The position numbers and the translations under genes are program-made. The notes under the pieces are model-generated. The model was not told where the DNA came from and did not search any database. It saw nothing but the letters and a program-made list of their open reading frames with translations. From Enterococcus_I eurekensis (lineage in GTDB: Bacteria; Bacillota; Bacilli; Lactobacillales; Enterococcaceae), in assembly GCF_042654605.1 (NCBI RefSeq), contig NZ_JBHSGT010000041.1, positions 1 to 64,000 on the forward strand: a DNA stretch of 64,000 bases, in the 5' to 3' direction. Shown one piece after another: positions 49,326 through 58,201 of the stretch. How positions within the stretch are numbered: position 1 is the stretch's first letter; each line of letters opens with the position of its first letter.

Positions 49326-50681
49326 TTAATCTTCATCCTCTATTTGCAAATACGTCACAATGTCAATTAAACCCATGCCGTTACTTCCCTTTAGTAGCAA
49401 GGCATCCGTTGCTTTTAACTGTGCTTTTAATTGTGTCATCAAGGCTTGTTTGTTTTCTTTTTCAAAGTGATAAACATCAAAAGCACTTCCTATTAAAGCA
49501 TCTGCTAAAGCTTTCATTTCGCTACCATATAGGAAAACAGCTTGATAGTTATCGGCTAAATGTTCTTTCATCGCCACGTGCATTGCTTTTGAATCTGGAC
49601 CTAACTCCAACATATCCGCTAAAACAACAAAGCGACGACCTTCAATCGATAACTGACCAAAACTATCCAAGACAAGGCCCATCGCTGTTGGATTGGCATT
49701 GTAAACATCACTTAAAATATCCGCCCCATTAGCCGCTTTCAACCATTGTGTACGGTTTTTCGTTAATTGAAATCGAGCCAAACCACGTGCAATTTCTTCT
49801 GGAGTCAGACCAAAGTATTGACCAAAACCATAAGCGATTAAGGCATTCGTAACATTATAACTACCTAATATGGGAATCTCATAGACGAAACCGTCAACTT
49901 CAAAGGTTGTACGCTCTTTGTCTTCTGTTAAAATCGTCGCGCTCAATTCACCTTGACCGACACCAAAAGTTTGAATCGTTTGTGGTAAATCAGCAACCAA
50001 TGGTTTAAGTAAGGGCTCATTTGCTGGAATTAACAAGAGTCCCTCATTTTTTAAACCAGTGACAATTTCCATTTTGGCTGCCGCAATCCCTTGACGTGAA
50101 CCTAAATTCTCAAGATGGGCTTCACCAATTAAAGTAATCGCCGCCACATCAGGTTTCGCTAATTTGGATAAGAAGGCAATCTCGCCTTGATGATCCATCC
50201 CCATTTCTAAAATGAGTACTTCCGTTTGTTCAGGCATGTGTAATATCGTATACGGCATCCCTAAATCATTATTATAATTTCCTTGCGTTTTGTACGTTTG
50301 AAATTTTTGGGCCAACACGGATTCCGTCATATCTTTCGTCGTCGTTTTCCCATTACTTCCCGTGATAGCGACCACTTTAGGCGCAACTTTTGCTTGATAA
50401 TAAACAGCTAATTGCTGAAATGCTGCCGTAACGTCAGCTACCGGTAACAAAATCAAACCTTTTGGTGCTTCTTCTAACGAGCGACTCCAAAAACTCGCCA
50501 CCGCACCGTTTTCAACAGCCTTATCCGCAAACGTATGACCGTCCCGTTCTCCTGCCAACGGAACGAAAAAACCATTTTGTGTGATTAAACGACTATCAAA
50601 CTCAACGCTTGAAATCGTTAAATCTGGGAATTCTCCTTGAATGTTCAATGCTATTGTAATTTCTTTCAGTGTTAAATTCAT
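49326..50681 (-). CDS. murF: UDP-N-acetylmuramoyl-tripeptide-D-alanyl-D-alanine ligase
   Basis: A 451-residue Mur ligase adding D-Ala-D-Ala to UDP-MurNAc-tripeptide. The N-terminal MurF domain has F-V-P-L-A-G-E-R-D-G-H-T-F. The ATP loop is I-T-G-S-N-G-K-T-T-T-K-D, the substrate region is L-E-M-G-M-D-H-Q-G-E-I-A, and D-V-Y-N-A-N-P-T-A-M is the C-domain signature. ATG 50681 follows AAGGAG by seven bases. It follows ddl by 66 bp with a hairpin between them. Confidence 0.96.
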   Translation of the reverse strand: MNLTLKEITIALNIQGEFPDLTISSVEFDSRLITQNGFFVPLAGERDGHTFADKAVENGAVASFWSRSLEEAPKGLILLPVADVTAAFQQLAVYYQAKVAPKVVAITGSNGKTTTKDMTESVLAQKFQTYKTQGNYNNDLGMPYTILHMPEQTEVLILEMGMDHQGEIAFLSKLAKPDVAAITLIGEAHLENLGSRQGIAAAKMEIVTGLKNEGLLLIPANEPLLKPLVADLPQTIQTFGVGQGELSATILTEDKERTTFEVDGFVYEIPILGSYNVTNALIAYGFGQYFGLTPEEIARGLARFQLTKNRTQWLKAANGADILSDVYNANPTAMGLVLDSFGQLSIEGRRFVVLADMLELGPDSKAMHVAMKEHLADNYQAVFLYGSEMKALADALIGSAFDVYHFEKENKQALMTQLKAQLKATDALLLKGSNGMGLIDIVTYLQIEDED

Positions 50682-50703
50682 TTTCTTCTCCTTATTTTTG
50701 CAT

Positions 50704-50745
50704 AAAAATAAGACTGTAACCTTCATTGATTACAGCCTCGTCTTT
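50704..50745 (-). terminator. hairpin between ddl and murF
   Basis: On the minus strand AAAGAC-GAGG-CTGTAA pairs with TTACAG-TCTT and is followed by ATTTTTAT. It may act as a partial terminator within the ddl-murF operon. Confidence 0.6.
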
Positions 50746-50746
50746 T

Positions 50747-51820
50747 CTACATATTGACTAAAAAGTTTTTACGTTGTTTAAAACGATTTAAGCCTAATTG
50801 GATTAACTCTTCAATTAGATCGCTATACTGTAAGCCCATTGACTCCCAGAGAACTGGATACATGCTAAATTGAGTAAAGCCAGGCATCGTATTTAATTCA
50901 TTTAAGAATAGTTCATTCTTATCTGTTAAGAAGAAATCACAACGACTCAGACCACTACCACCAATCATTGTATAAGCCAATTTCGCATATTCTTGAGCTT
51001 TGGCTTGCACGTCATCAGGAATTTGTGCGGGAATCGCCATTGTAATCTTGTTATCGATATACTTCGAATTATAATCGTAAAAATCAACATCTTTAACAAT
51101 TTCACCAGCCAAAGTAGTGCGGACATCTTCGTTACCTAAGATTGCCACTTCGATTTCACGGGCTTCAATACCTTGTTCGATTACAGCGCGGTTGTCATAT
51201 TTAAAAGCTTCTTCTAAAGCTGCTTGTAACTCTTCACGATTTTCAACTTTTGAAATCCCGACACTTGAACCCATATTTGCCGGTTTAACAAAAAATGGAT
51301 ACAATAACGAGCCTTCACATTGTTCAAAAATTTTCTTTGGATTTTCTTTCCAGAGATTTTTCAAGACTGGAACAAAAGGTACTTGCGGAATACCCGCAAC
51401 TTGCAATAAATACTTCGTTGTAATTTTATCCATCGCACAAGCACTCGTTAGGACACCCGCACCTACATAAGGCATGCCGATCGTTTCTAAGAAGCCTTGG
51501 ATGGTCCCATCTTCACCGTTTGGTCCATGTAAAATTGGAAAGACAATTGCGTCGTCTTCCTTAATGAGACTTGGTGAAATTTTCTCACCTGTAAATTCAC
51601 CTTCTTCTGTCGCATCTTTTGGCCAAGTCAATTCTAATACTTCTTTTGAAGCTGGTTGCTCTGTTAAAAGTGGCCCTTTAATCCACTCGCCTTCTTTAGT
51701 AATAAAGACTAATTGTACTTGATAATAGTTATAGTATACGGCATTCAAAACTGAAAAAGCCGACAAGATTGACACTTCATGTTCTGCACTTTGGCCGCCA
51801 TAGAGTAAAATAATTTTCAA
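50747..51820 (-). CDS. ddl: D-alanine-D-alanine ligase
   Basis: A 357-residue ATP-grasp ligase making D-Ala-D-Ala. It has L-L-Y-G-G-Q-S-A-E-H-E-V-S, F-P-I-L-H-G-P-N-G-E-D-G-T-I-Q-G, the ATP lid F-V-K-P-A-N-M-G-S-S-V-G-I-S, and the omega-loop K-Y-I-D-N-K region with Tyr (Y-N-S-K-Y), indicating D-Ala:D-Ala rather than D-Ala:D-Lac or D-Ala:D-Ser specificity. L-N-E-L-N-T-M-P-G-F-T closes the site. A vancomycin-susceptible type ligase by this residue. Confidence 0.95.
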   Translation of the reverse strand: MKIILLYGGQSAEHEVSILSAFSVLNAVYYNYYQVQLVFITKEGEWIKGPLLTEQPASKEVLELTWPKDATEEGEFTGEKISPSLIKEDDAIVFPILHGPNGEDGTIQGFLETIGMPYVGAGVLTSACAMDKITTKYLLQVAGIPQVPFVPVLKNLWKENPKKIFEQCEGSLLYPFFVKPANMGSSVGISKVENREELQAALEEAFKYDNRAVIEQGIEAREIEVAILGNEDVRTTLAGEIVKDVDFYDYNSKYIDNKITMAIPAQIPDDVQAKAQEYAKLAYTMIGGSGLSRCDFFLTDKNELFLNELNTMPGFTQFSMYPVLWESMGLQYSDLIEELIQLGLNRFKQRKNFLVNM

Positions 51821-51950
51821 AAACGCGTCCTCCTAATATCTCTTACAGTGTTTTCAATATTCATTTCTAAATCATTTCATATTTTATCACAAAAGCAGCG
51901 GAGCGAACATAGTTTAACGAAAAAAATAAGAAAAGGCTTTCACAGGTTAG

Positions 51951-52400
51951 CTATTTCAATTCCGCTTCTACTACGTCCATCATGATTTCATAAAATAATT
52001 GGCGGTCACTAGCGGTAAATGGTTTTGGACCTTTTGTTCGCTTACCCGCTTTACGCATTTGTCCTCCAATATAGCGTTGCATTAATAATTGATCGATCGT
52101 CTCGGGTAAATACTCCATACCGGAATGATGAAATACACGCGCTTTTTTAGGTAAGACAAGCGAAGCTAAACCATAATCTTGCGTAATCAACAAATCTCCT
52201 GGTTTGATTTCTTTCACAATTTGATAATCCGCTCGGTCTGCTCCTTTATCGACATAAATAAATTGTACAAAATCAGGATATTCTTTCATCGTATAATGAT
52301 CGACACTCGTAATAATTAACACCGGCAACTGAAATTCCTTCCCTAAACGAATCACTTCTTCTTTAACTGGCGAACCATCGCCATCAATCACAAAACGCAT
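51951..52400 (-). CDS. UPF0178 (YaiI/YqxD, DUF188) family protein, PIN-like fold
   Basis: A 149-residue protein with the family start M-R-F-V-I-D-G-D-G-S-P-V-K, the conserved D-x-G-A-D-R-A-D-Y, and D-L-L-I-T-Q-D-Y-G-L-A. The C-terminal G-P-K-P-F-T-x-x-D-R-Q-x-F is also typical. The acidic residues resemble those of PIN-type nucleases, but no activity is established. GAAGGTGG before ATG 52400 sets the start. Monocistronic. Confidence 0.88.
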   Translation of the reverse strand: MRFVIDGDGSPVKEEVIRLGKEFQLPVLIITSVDHYTMKEYPDFVQFIYVDKGADRADYQIVKEIKPGDLLITQDYGLASLVLPKKARVFHHSGMEYLPETIDQLLMQRYIGGQMRKAGKRTKGPKPFTASDRQLFYEIMMDVVEAELK

Positions 52401-52551
52401 TAAATCCACCTTCTTTACTTGAACTCCTTTTTAGTTTAACACAATTAAGCTAAATCTAGTATGGCAGGCAATATTTTAATGAACTGATTCAAAAAGAAAG
52501 TATAAAATTCAGGCAGCAATTGTTTTGTGCTGAGTAAATTTATATGTAAAA

Positions 52552-52585
52552 ATAAAGAGATGCGATTTCGACCGCATCTCTTCGT
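52552..52585 (-). terminator. terminator of the bgl operon
   Basis: On the minus strand AGAGATGCG pairs with CGCATCTCT and is followed by TTATTTTT, just past the bglA stop. Confidence 0.88.
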
Positions 52586-52588
52586 CCT

Positions 52589-54058
52589 TTATAGATTTTC
52601 ACCATTAGAAGCTATGACTTCTTTGTACCATTCAAAAGAATCTTTTCGGTAACGTGCCAGGCTCCCATTGCCTTCATCGTCTTGATCGACATAGATAAAA
52701 CCATATCTTTTCGACATTTGTGATGTTCCACAGCTAATTAAATCAATACAGCCCCATGTTGTGTAACCCATCAAATCAACACCATCTTTGATTGCTTCTT
52801 TCATTTGCTCCACATGTTTTTTTATATAATCAATACGATAGTCATCATGAATTCTTCCATCTTCAGTTAATTCATCTTTCGCACCCAAACCATTTTCACA
52901 GACGAACAATGGCAATTCATAACGATCATATAATTTCATTAATGAAATTCTTAACCCAATTGGATCAATTGGCCAATCCCATTGTGATAGTTCTAAATAT
53001 TCATTTTTAATCGGGCTATCAAATGAGCCGGCTAATTTTGCTGCATCTTCACGCGCTTCTGTTACATGTGACATGTAATAACTAATGGCTACAAAATCAA
53101 CTGTTCCTTCAGCTAAAATCGCTGCATCTTCTTCCTCCATCACAATGTTAATATCATTATCAGAAAAATAACGAGCCATATATGATGGGTATTCGCCACG
53201 AGCTTGAACATCTGGATAGAACATGTTTAATTGATTGGACTTCAATGCTTGCAATTGATCTTCCGGTTTTGTAGTTAAAGCGTAAGATTCAATTTGGTTA
53301 ATCATACAACCAATTTGAGCGTCTGGCATAATCTCTTTCGCTGCTTTCACTGCTAAGGCACTTGCTAAAAATTGATGATGAGATGCTTGGTAAGTCACTT
53401 CTAATTTTTTCTCCGGATCAATTAAATCTTCAAGAATCCCTGCACCCGTATACAAACTATTTAAATTCATGTTCATTTCATTAAAAGTAATCCAATATTT
53501 TACTTTTGATTGATAACGATTGAATAACACTCGCGCATATTTTTCAAATAAAGGAATTAATTCTCTGCTTGCCCAACCATTGTATTTTTCAGTTAAAGTG
53601 ATTGGCAACTCATAATGCGACATAGTTACTAACGGTTCAATCCCATATTTAGCACATTCATCAAACACTTTATCATAAAATGCTAATCCTTCTTCATTCG
53701 GTTCTGTTTCTAAACCTGTTGGAAAAATTCGTGCCCATGAAATTGAAATCCGAAATGTTTTAAAGCCCATCTCTGCAAACAATGCGATATCTTCTTTATA
53801 GCGATGGTAAAAATCAATTCCCCAACGTTTAGGGAACAAATAATTGGCTTCATTTTCCTGATATTCTTTTAACTCTTTTGAAGTCACATTAAATGTGAAG
53901 TTATCAACTTTTCCAGTTGCATAAGGGTCTTTATATGCTGCATAGTCCGAAGTAGACATGCCTTTTCCGCCTTCATTATAAGCACCTTCTATTTGATTGG
54001 CTGCCGTTGCGCCGCCCCATAAAAATCCTTTTGGAAATCCTGTTTGTAATTCTTTCAT
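52589..54058 (-). CDS. bglA: 6-phospho-beta-glucosidase, glycoside hydrolase family 1
   Basis: A 489-residue GH1 enzyme that splits phosphorylated beta-glucosides delivered by the PTS into glucose 6-phosphate and aglycone or glucose. The N-terminal signature F-L-W-G-G-A-T-A-A-N-Q-I-E-G, the acid/base W-I-T-F-N-E-M-N and the nucleophile L-F-V-C-E-N-G-L-G are all present. S-K-R-Y-G-F-I-Y-V-D near the C terminus is the phosphate-binding strand. It follows bglP by 38 bp as the last gene of the LicT-controlled operon. Confidence 0.95.
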   Translation of the reverse strand: MKELQTGFPKGFLWGGATAANQIEGAYNEGGKGMSTSDYAAYKDPYATGKVDNFTFNVTSKELKEYQENEANYLFPKRWGIDFYHRYKEDIALFAEMGFKTFRISISWARIFPTGLETEPNEEGLAFYDKVFDECAKYGIEPLVTMSHYELPITLTEKYNGWASRELIPLFEKYARVLFNRYQSKVKYWITFNEMNMNLNSLYTGAGILEDLIDPEKKLEVTYQASHHQFLASALAVKAAKEIMPDAQIGCMINQIESYALTTKPEDQLQALKSNQLNMFYPDVQARGEYPSYMARYFSDNDINIVMEEEDAAILAEGTVDFVAISYYMSHVTEAREDAAKLAGSFDSPIKNEYLELSQWDWPIDPIGLRISLMKLYDRYELPLFVCENGLGAKDELTEDGRIHDDYRIDYIKKHVEQMKEAIKDGVDLMGYTTWGCIDLISCGTSQMSKRYGFIYVDQDDEGNGSLARYRKDSFEWYKEVIASNGENL

Positions 54059-54096
54059 TAAAAATTCCTCCTAAAAACTATTTTTTCTATTTTAAA

Positions 54097-55965
54097 TTAA
54101 TCAACAACGATTAGTATTTCTTCCTGACCACTAGTAATTCTTTCGTCTGCTTTAACTGAAACAATCACATCGAGAAAATTGGGACTATTCGTTATGACAA
54201 TTGGTGAAAATAATGGTAAGTTTCTTTTTTTAATTTCTTCGATATCAAAAGTTAGTAACGGCGTACCGACACTGACTTGATCGCCAACATTGACTAAGCG
54301 TTCGAAGCCTTGACCATCTAAGCTAACCGTATCAATCCCTACATGAATCAAAATTTCGACACCGGTTTTAGATAACAGACCAATTGCATGATTGGTCGGT
54401 GTAGTCATTGTAACTTCGCCTTCAAATGGCGCAGTCACAGTATTATTTTCTGGAATAATTCCAATTCCTTTACCAACAATTCCTGAAGCAAAAGTTGTAT
54501 CTGGACAATCACTTAAATTTTTAACTACTCCTGTCATCGGTGACAAAATAGGACTCGGAAGTTCTTTGGTGATTACTGTTTTGCTTTCAAAAATTTCTTT
54601 TGTTTCAACCTCTCCGCGATCAAACTTCAATAACATCGTCATGATAAATGCGACAACAAAACTTGATAGAACACCTAAGATGGCAAACAAAAAATTGTTT
54701 GTGCCTGTTTCAATATAAGTCGGTAACGCTAAAATTCCTGGAACTGTGAAACTGAAAGCTTTAACGACAAATGTTCCAAAAATCGCACCACCAACGGCAC
54801 CACCAATCATACTTGCATAAAAAGGTTTTTTAAGTTTCATCGTTACACCATAAATGGCTGGTTCGGTAATCCCAAAGAGTGCTGGAATAAAAGCAGAGAA
54901 TGCGACTTGTTTCATTTTTTGATCTTTGGTTTTGAAAAAGACTGCTAATGTTGAACCTGCTTGTGCTAAATTAGCGACTAAGTTTAAAGGTAGCAACATG
55001 ATGTCATACCCAAATTTATCGAAACTTGCAAATGTTCCTGGGAAGAAGGCATAGTGCATACCAGTTACGACAATCACTGGCATTAAACCACCCATTAAAG
55101 CACCCGCTACTGGACCTGCAACAGTAAACAACATTGTAAAGAATTGTTCTAAATACATTCCTAACAGATTTCCAAGTGGCGCAATAAAAGCTAACGTTAT
55201 CGGTGCTGTTACAAGCAAACTAATTAATGGAACAAAAATAATTGTTAAAGAATCTGGAACAATTTTCTTCGCATATTTTTCAACGTAACTCAAAAGTAAA
55301 ACACCTAAAATAATAGGCAATACTGTTGAGGCATAGCTATTCATTGGAATCGTTAAACCAATAAAGCTTAAACTCGTAATTTCTCCACCTGCCGCATTAG
55401 CCATAAAAGTTGGATACATTAAAATTCCAGCTAATGTGACTGCAAGCGATGGATTCGTTTTAAACTTATTAGCTGCTGAGAAAGCGATTAGAAAAGGCAA
55501 GAAATGAAACGTTGCATCAGCAATCGCGTTTAATACGATGTATGTTGAACTCGTATCGGATAAAACACCTAAAACAACTAAAATTGCCATGACTCCTTTT
55601 AAGAGTCCACTACCTGTAATCGCAGCTAAAATCGGGGTAAAAACACCTGAAATAACATCAAATAATTGATCAAAGATATTCCCTTTTTTTCCACCTTCGT
55701 TATCAGTAGAAACAATTTTCCCTTCGGTTAATTGCTGAACTTCTTGATAAACTTTTGCAACGGCACTTCCAATAATGATTTGTAACTGGCCACTTTGAAA
55801 CTGTGCCCCTAGTACACCCTCCAAGTCTTGAATCTCTTTTAATTTAACCGCATCTTTGTCGCGTATATTAAAGCGTAAACGTGTAATGCAGTGCCAACTT
55901 TGATTAATATTTCCGACTCCGCCTATTTTTTCAATAATTTGTTCGGCTAGTTCTCGATGGTTCAT
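54097..55965 (-). CDS. bglP: beta-glucoside PTS transporter, IIBCA fusion
   Basis: A 622-residue PTS permease. The IIB domain is N-terminal, with the phospho-Cys in S-W-H-C-I-T-R-L-R-F. The IIC membrane domain (about 100-450) includes F-G-I-T-E-P-A-I-Y-G-V. The IIA domain (about 485-622) has the phospho-His in I-L-I-H-V-G-I-D-T-V. It imports and phosphorylates aryl-beta-glucosides or cellobiose-like sugars. AGGAG is nine bases from ATG 55965 and three from ATG 55971, so 55965 is chosen. A RAT/terminator precedes it, so expression depends on LicT. Confidence 0.95.
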   Translation of the reverse strand: MNHRELAEQIIEKIGGVGNINQSWHCITRLRFNIRDKDAVKLKEIQDLEGVLGAQFQSGQLQIIIGSAVAKVYQEVQQLTEGKIVSTDNEGGKKGNIFDQLFDVISGVFTPILAAITGSGLLKGVMAILVVLGVLSDTSSTYIVLNAIADATFHFLPFLIAFSAANKFKTNPSLAVTLAGILMYPTFMANAAGGEITSLSFIGLTIPMNSYASTVLPIILGVLLLSYVEKYAKKIVPDSLTIIFVPLISLLVTAPITLAFIAPLGNLLGMYLEQFFTMLFTVAGPVAGALMGGLMPVIVVTGMHYAFFPGTFASFDKFGYDIMLLPLNLVANLAQAGSTLAVFFKTKDQKMKQVAFSAFIPALFGITEPAIYGVTMKLKKPFYASMIGGAVGGAIFGTFVVKAFSFTVPGILALPTYIETGTNNFLFAILGVLSSFVVAFIMTMLLKFDRGEVETKEIFESKTVITKELPSPILSPMTGVVKNLSDCPDTTFASGIVGKGIGIIPENNTVTAPFEGEVTMTTPTNHAIGLLSKTGVEILIHVGIDTVSLDGQGFERLVNVGDQVSVGTPLLTFDIEEIKKRNLPLFSPIVITNSPNFLDVIVSVKADERITSGQEEILIVVD

Positions 55966-56000
55966 GTTCATTCACTCCTATTTTCATGTATTTAGATATA

Positions 56001-56060
56001 GAAAAAACCTAAACAAATTCCAGCGAACTCAAAAAAGTCCTTGAAAAATTTGTTTAGGTT
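56001..56060 (-). terminator. LicT-controlled terminator between licT and bglP
   Basis: On the minus strand AACCTAAACAAATT pairs perfectly with AATTTGTTTAGGTT, followed by T5. The left arm shares bases with the RAT at 56053-56082. Confidence 0.9.
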
Positions 56061-56082
56061 AATGCCAATCATGTTACACACC
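56053..56082 (-). promoter_or_regulatory. ribonucleic antiterminator (RAT 2), licT-bglP intergenic
   Basis: On the minus strand GGTGTGTAAC...GGCATTAACCTAAA follows the BglG/LicT RAT pattern (GGnTTGTtAC, variable loop, GGCAnnACCTAAA). It overlaps the left arm of the terminator, so LicT binding would prevent termination. Confidence 0.75.
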
Positions 56083-56087
56083 TATTT

Positions 56088-56927
56088 TTATTTAGTTTCT
56101 GAAACAACACGTTGAATATGAATAATCAAATAGATCATTTCATCATCATTAATAACTAATTGATATTCTTTTTTTAACATTTCACGAATCATTAATCCGC
56201 AAGCGTAACTTTTTGGGTATTGTTCCTGAATAATTAAGTACAATTTATCATCGGGATTTGCAATCATTTCTTCTTGACGAATTTGTCGATTCATAAAATA
56301 GCGGATATGAGTAACAAACCTTGAATAGTTCATACTTTCTTTATTCAATACTACATCAAACAACGACTGAATTGTTTTCACCATACTTTTGGTAATTGCC
56401 GTAATCAACATCGTTTCATCCATTGACTGAATGCCATCTTGCGCGTTAACAAAATGCAATGCAATAAAAGCCGCTTCCATCTCTGGTAAATCTACTCCAA
56501 GTTTTATAGCGATGACTTCCAAGGCTTTTTTCCCAATTTTTGATTCTTTTGTATAGAGGAAAGGAATTTCCCACTGCAACGAACTCCCTACAATCTCAAT
56601 TCCTTCATTTTGGCGATTAATCGCACTTTGAATATGATCCGCTAGCGATATCAAAAGACTTGTGTTGAGCTTTTTGCCTAAATATTTTTCACCTTCATCA
56701 ACGATATTTTCTGTTACCGATAATACATCTGGAGAAATACTATCTACCAACGCTGAAATATTTTGATAATCTTCCCCATGAAAAATTTTTGTAATTAACG
56801 ACTCCTCAATCAGATCCCCCTTCTTCTTTTTAAAGCCAATCCCTGTGCCAAACAAAACATATTCTTTTCGCTGCTCATCTTGTGCTAAGACTAGGTTATT
56901 ATTTAGCGATTTCACTATGGAATAAAT
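56088..56927 (-). CDS. licT: BglG/LicT-family transcriptional antiterminator
   Basis: A 279-residue antiterminator: an N-terminal RNA-binding CAT domain (S-I-V-K-S-L-N-N-N-L-V-L..., L-F-G-T-G-I-G-F-K-K-K-K-G-D), then two PRDs with their His residues (S-L-A-D-H-I-Q-S-A and A-L-H-F-V-N-A in PRD1; F-V-T-H-I-R-Y-F and L-I-I-H-I-Q-R-V in PRD2). PRD phosphorylation by HPr and EII controls activity. There is no ATG. AAAAGGGGG is seven bases from an ATT codon (56927), which gives the family N-terminal length. A GTG at 56915 is 19 bases away and would truncate the CAT domain. ATT is therefore taken as start. Confidence 0.88.
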   Translation of the reverse strand: MYSIVKSLNNNLVLAQDEQRKEYVLFGTGIGFKKKKGDLIEESLITKIFHGEDYQNISALVDSISPDVLSVTENIVDEGEKYLGKKLNTSLLISLADHIQSAINRQNEGIEIVGSSLQWEIPFLYTKESKIGKKALEVIAIKLGVDLPEMEAAFIALHFVNAQDGIQSMDETMLITAITKSMVKTIQSLFDVVLNKESMNYSRFVTHIRYFMNRQIRQEEMIANPDDKLYLIIQEQYPKSYACGLMIREMLKKEYQLVINDDEMIYLIIHIQRVVSETK

Positions 56928-56947
56928 ATGACTACCCCCTTTTTGAA

Positions 56948-56998
56948 ACAAAAAAACACCAAACTGAAGCAGTTGTCCCAACTACTAAAGATTTGGTG
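56948..56998 (-). terminator. LicT-controlled terminator upstream of licT
   Basis: On the minus strand CACCAAA pairs with TTTGGTG, with an inner AGTTG/CAACT stem, followed by T7. It ends just before the licT ribosome site. Confidence 0.85.
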
Positions 56999-57025
56999 GT
57001 GCCTGATCGTATCAGTGACACTCCT
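56995..57025 (-). promoter_or_regulatory. ribonucleic antiterminator (RAT 1) in the licT leader
   Basis: On the minus strand GGAGTGTCACTGATACG then ATCAGGCAACCACC fits the LicT RAT consensus. The last bases overlap the left arm of the terminator at 56948-56998, giving an autoregulatory switch. Confidence 0.8.
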
Positions 57026-57044
57026 CGTGTTTTGTATGAATAAA

Positions 57045-57073
57045 GAATACCACCGTTAGAAAGCGGTGTCAAT
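57045..57073 (-). promoter_or_regulatory. licT-bglPA promoter with overlapping cre site
   Basis: On the minus strand a perfect -35 TTGACA (57073-57068) and -10 TATTCT (57050-57045) have a 17-bp spacer. TGACACCGCTTTCT, overlapping the -35, matches cre (TGWAARCGYTWNCW) at 12 of 14 positions, so CcpA would block RNA polymerase. Confidence 0.8.
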
Positions 57074-57167
57074 ACTTTTTGGAAAAAAAAGCAAAAAACG
57101 CTCTAAAGCCTATTCTATTCATGTTTCCCTCAATAAATCCGATCTTTTTCTATCTTTTATATCTAAA

Positions 57168-57205
57168 AAATAAAAACACGCAATCAAAAAAATGGATTGC
57201 GTGTC
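57168..57205 (-). terminator. terminator of the formate/nitrite transporter gene
   Basis: On the minus strand ACACGCAATC pairs with GATTGCGTGT and is followed by TTTTATTTTTT. Confidence 0.9.
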
Positions 57206-57235
57206 TTATAAATACTTTAAATATAAAGCCCTTGA

Positions 57236-58033
57236 TTAATCGACGTATTTTGAGCTTGAGTTGTTTAACCAGGCATAGCCGAGCCCCATGATTAAACCAC
57301 CACCGATATAATTACCGATTAAGGCAAAAGTTAAATTGTGTACCGCATTGCCTGCGGTCATCGCTTCTAATGTTCCGTTTGAAGCAAAGTAAGCTAATGA
57401 AAAGGCCGGGAAGTTAGCAATGACGTGTTCAAAACCTAAAAAGGCAAAGATGAAAATAATAAAAATAATCGCCATAATTTTTCCAGCATCGTCTTTCATT
57501 CGCATACTAATTAAAACCGCAACGTTGACGACAATATTGGCAAAAATCCCCTCCACTAAAATTTGTCCCGAAGATTTTTCTAATTTACTCGTTATCGACT
57601 CAAAAAAGTAACTATCAATCGGTAAGTCTTGGAATGGTCCTGTCAAAGAAATCAAGTAACCAAACAACACGCCACCGATTAAGTTAAATAAAATACAAGT
57701 AAATAAAATTTTTACAGCAAAAGTAAAATTTAAACGACGACGATAATAACCCACCGTCATATATAACATATTCGATGTTCCCAATTCAGCGTTCATATAC
57801 AAAATCATGACGAGCGACCAGCTAAACATAAACGCATACAACATCTTACCAAAACCAGGTGCAATGTGTTCACCTTTCATCGCAATACTGTAGGCTACAG
57901 CTGTTCCCAATGTTAAGAACATACAAGCGAAAATCGCACGCAAAGCATAGCGCGCATAACTGGTTTCGATTAAGTTTTTCTTCTTCTCAATTGAGGCATC
58001 GATCTTTTCAAATAGAGGTGATACTGGATTCAT
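57236..58033 (-). CDS. formate/nitrite transporter (FNT) family channel
   Basis: A 265-residue pentameric-type channel with six hydrophobic helices. It has N-A-E-L-G-T-S-N-M-L-Y-M at the first half-helix break (omega loop region), N-L-I-G-G-V-L-F-G, N-I-V-V-N-V-A-V (TM5), F-L-G-F-E-H-V-I-A-N-F-P (the conserved FNT F-E-H-x-x-A-N with the central His), and G-N-Y-I-G-G-G-L. In a fermenting coccus, formate export after pyruvate formate-lyase is likely. Nitrite or lactate transport cannot be excluded. Its promoter has a Rex-like half-site. Confidence 0.88.
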   Translation of the reverse strand: MNPVSPLFEKIDASIEKKKNLIETSYARYALRAIFACMFLTLGTAVAYSIAMKGEHIAPGFGKMLYAFMFSWSLVMILYMNAELGTSNMLYMTVGYYRRRLNFTFAVKILFTCILFNLIGGVLFGYLISLTGPFQDLPIDSYFFESITSKLEKSSGQILVEGIFANIVVNVAVLISMRMKDDAGKIMAIIFIIFIFAFLGFEHVIANFPAFSLAYFASNGTLEAMTAGNAVHNLTFALIGNYIGGGLIMGLGYAWLNNSSSKYVD

Positions 58034-58084
58034 TTTTAGACTCTCCTTTAGTACTTCTGTCTTTAAGTGACATTATCCTCTTTT

Positions 58085-58136
58085 ATTTTAAATAGGTATT
58101 CATGATTTGTAAAGGTTATTGTGAAAAAATGTATAA
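58085..58136 (-). promoter_or_regulatory. promoter of the FNT gene with a degenerate Rex-like site
   Basis: On the minus strand -35 TTTACA (58113-58108) and -10 TAAAAT (58090-58085) have a 17-bp spacer. Just upstream (58119-58136, plus-strand reading) TTGTGAA-AAAA-TGTATAA keeps one perfect Rex half-site and a weak second one (11 of 14). The layout mirrors the adhE promoter. Confidence 0.45.
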
Positions 58137-58201
58137 ATTATTTTCAGAAAAACATTGAGAACAAAATGATTTGTTTCTCTGGTTATTTTACAGCGATTCA
58201 T

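Noticed and set aside
50747..51820. VanA-type D-Ala-D-Lac ligase as part of a resistance locus with vanZ
   Set aside because: The omega-loop tyrosine indicates a normal D-Ala-D-Ala ligase, and the VanZ-family gene is 43 kb away with no other van genes.
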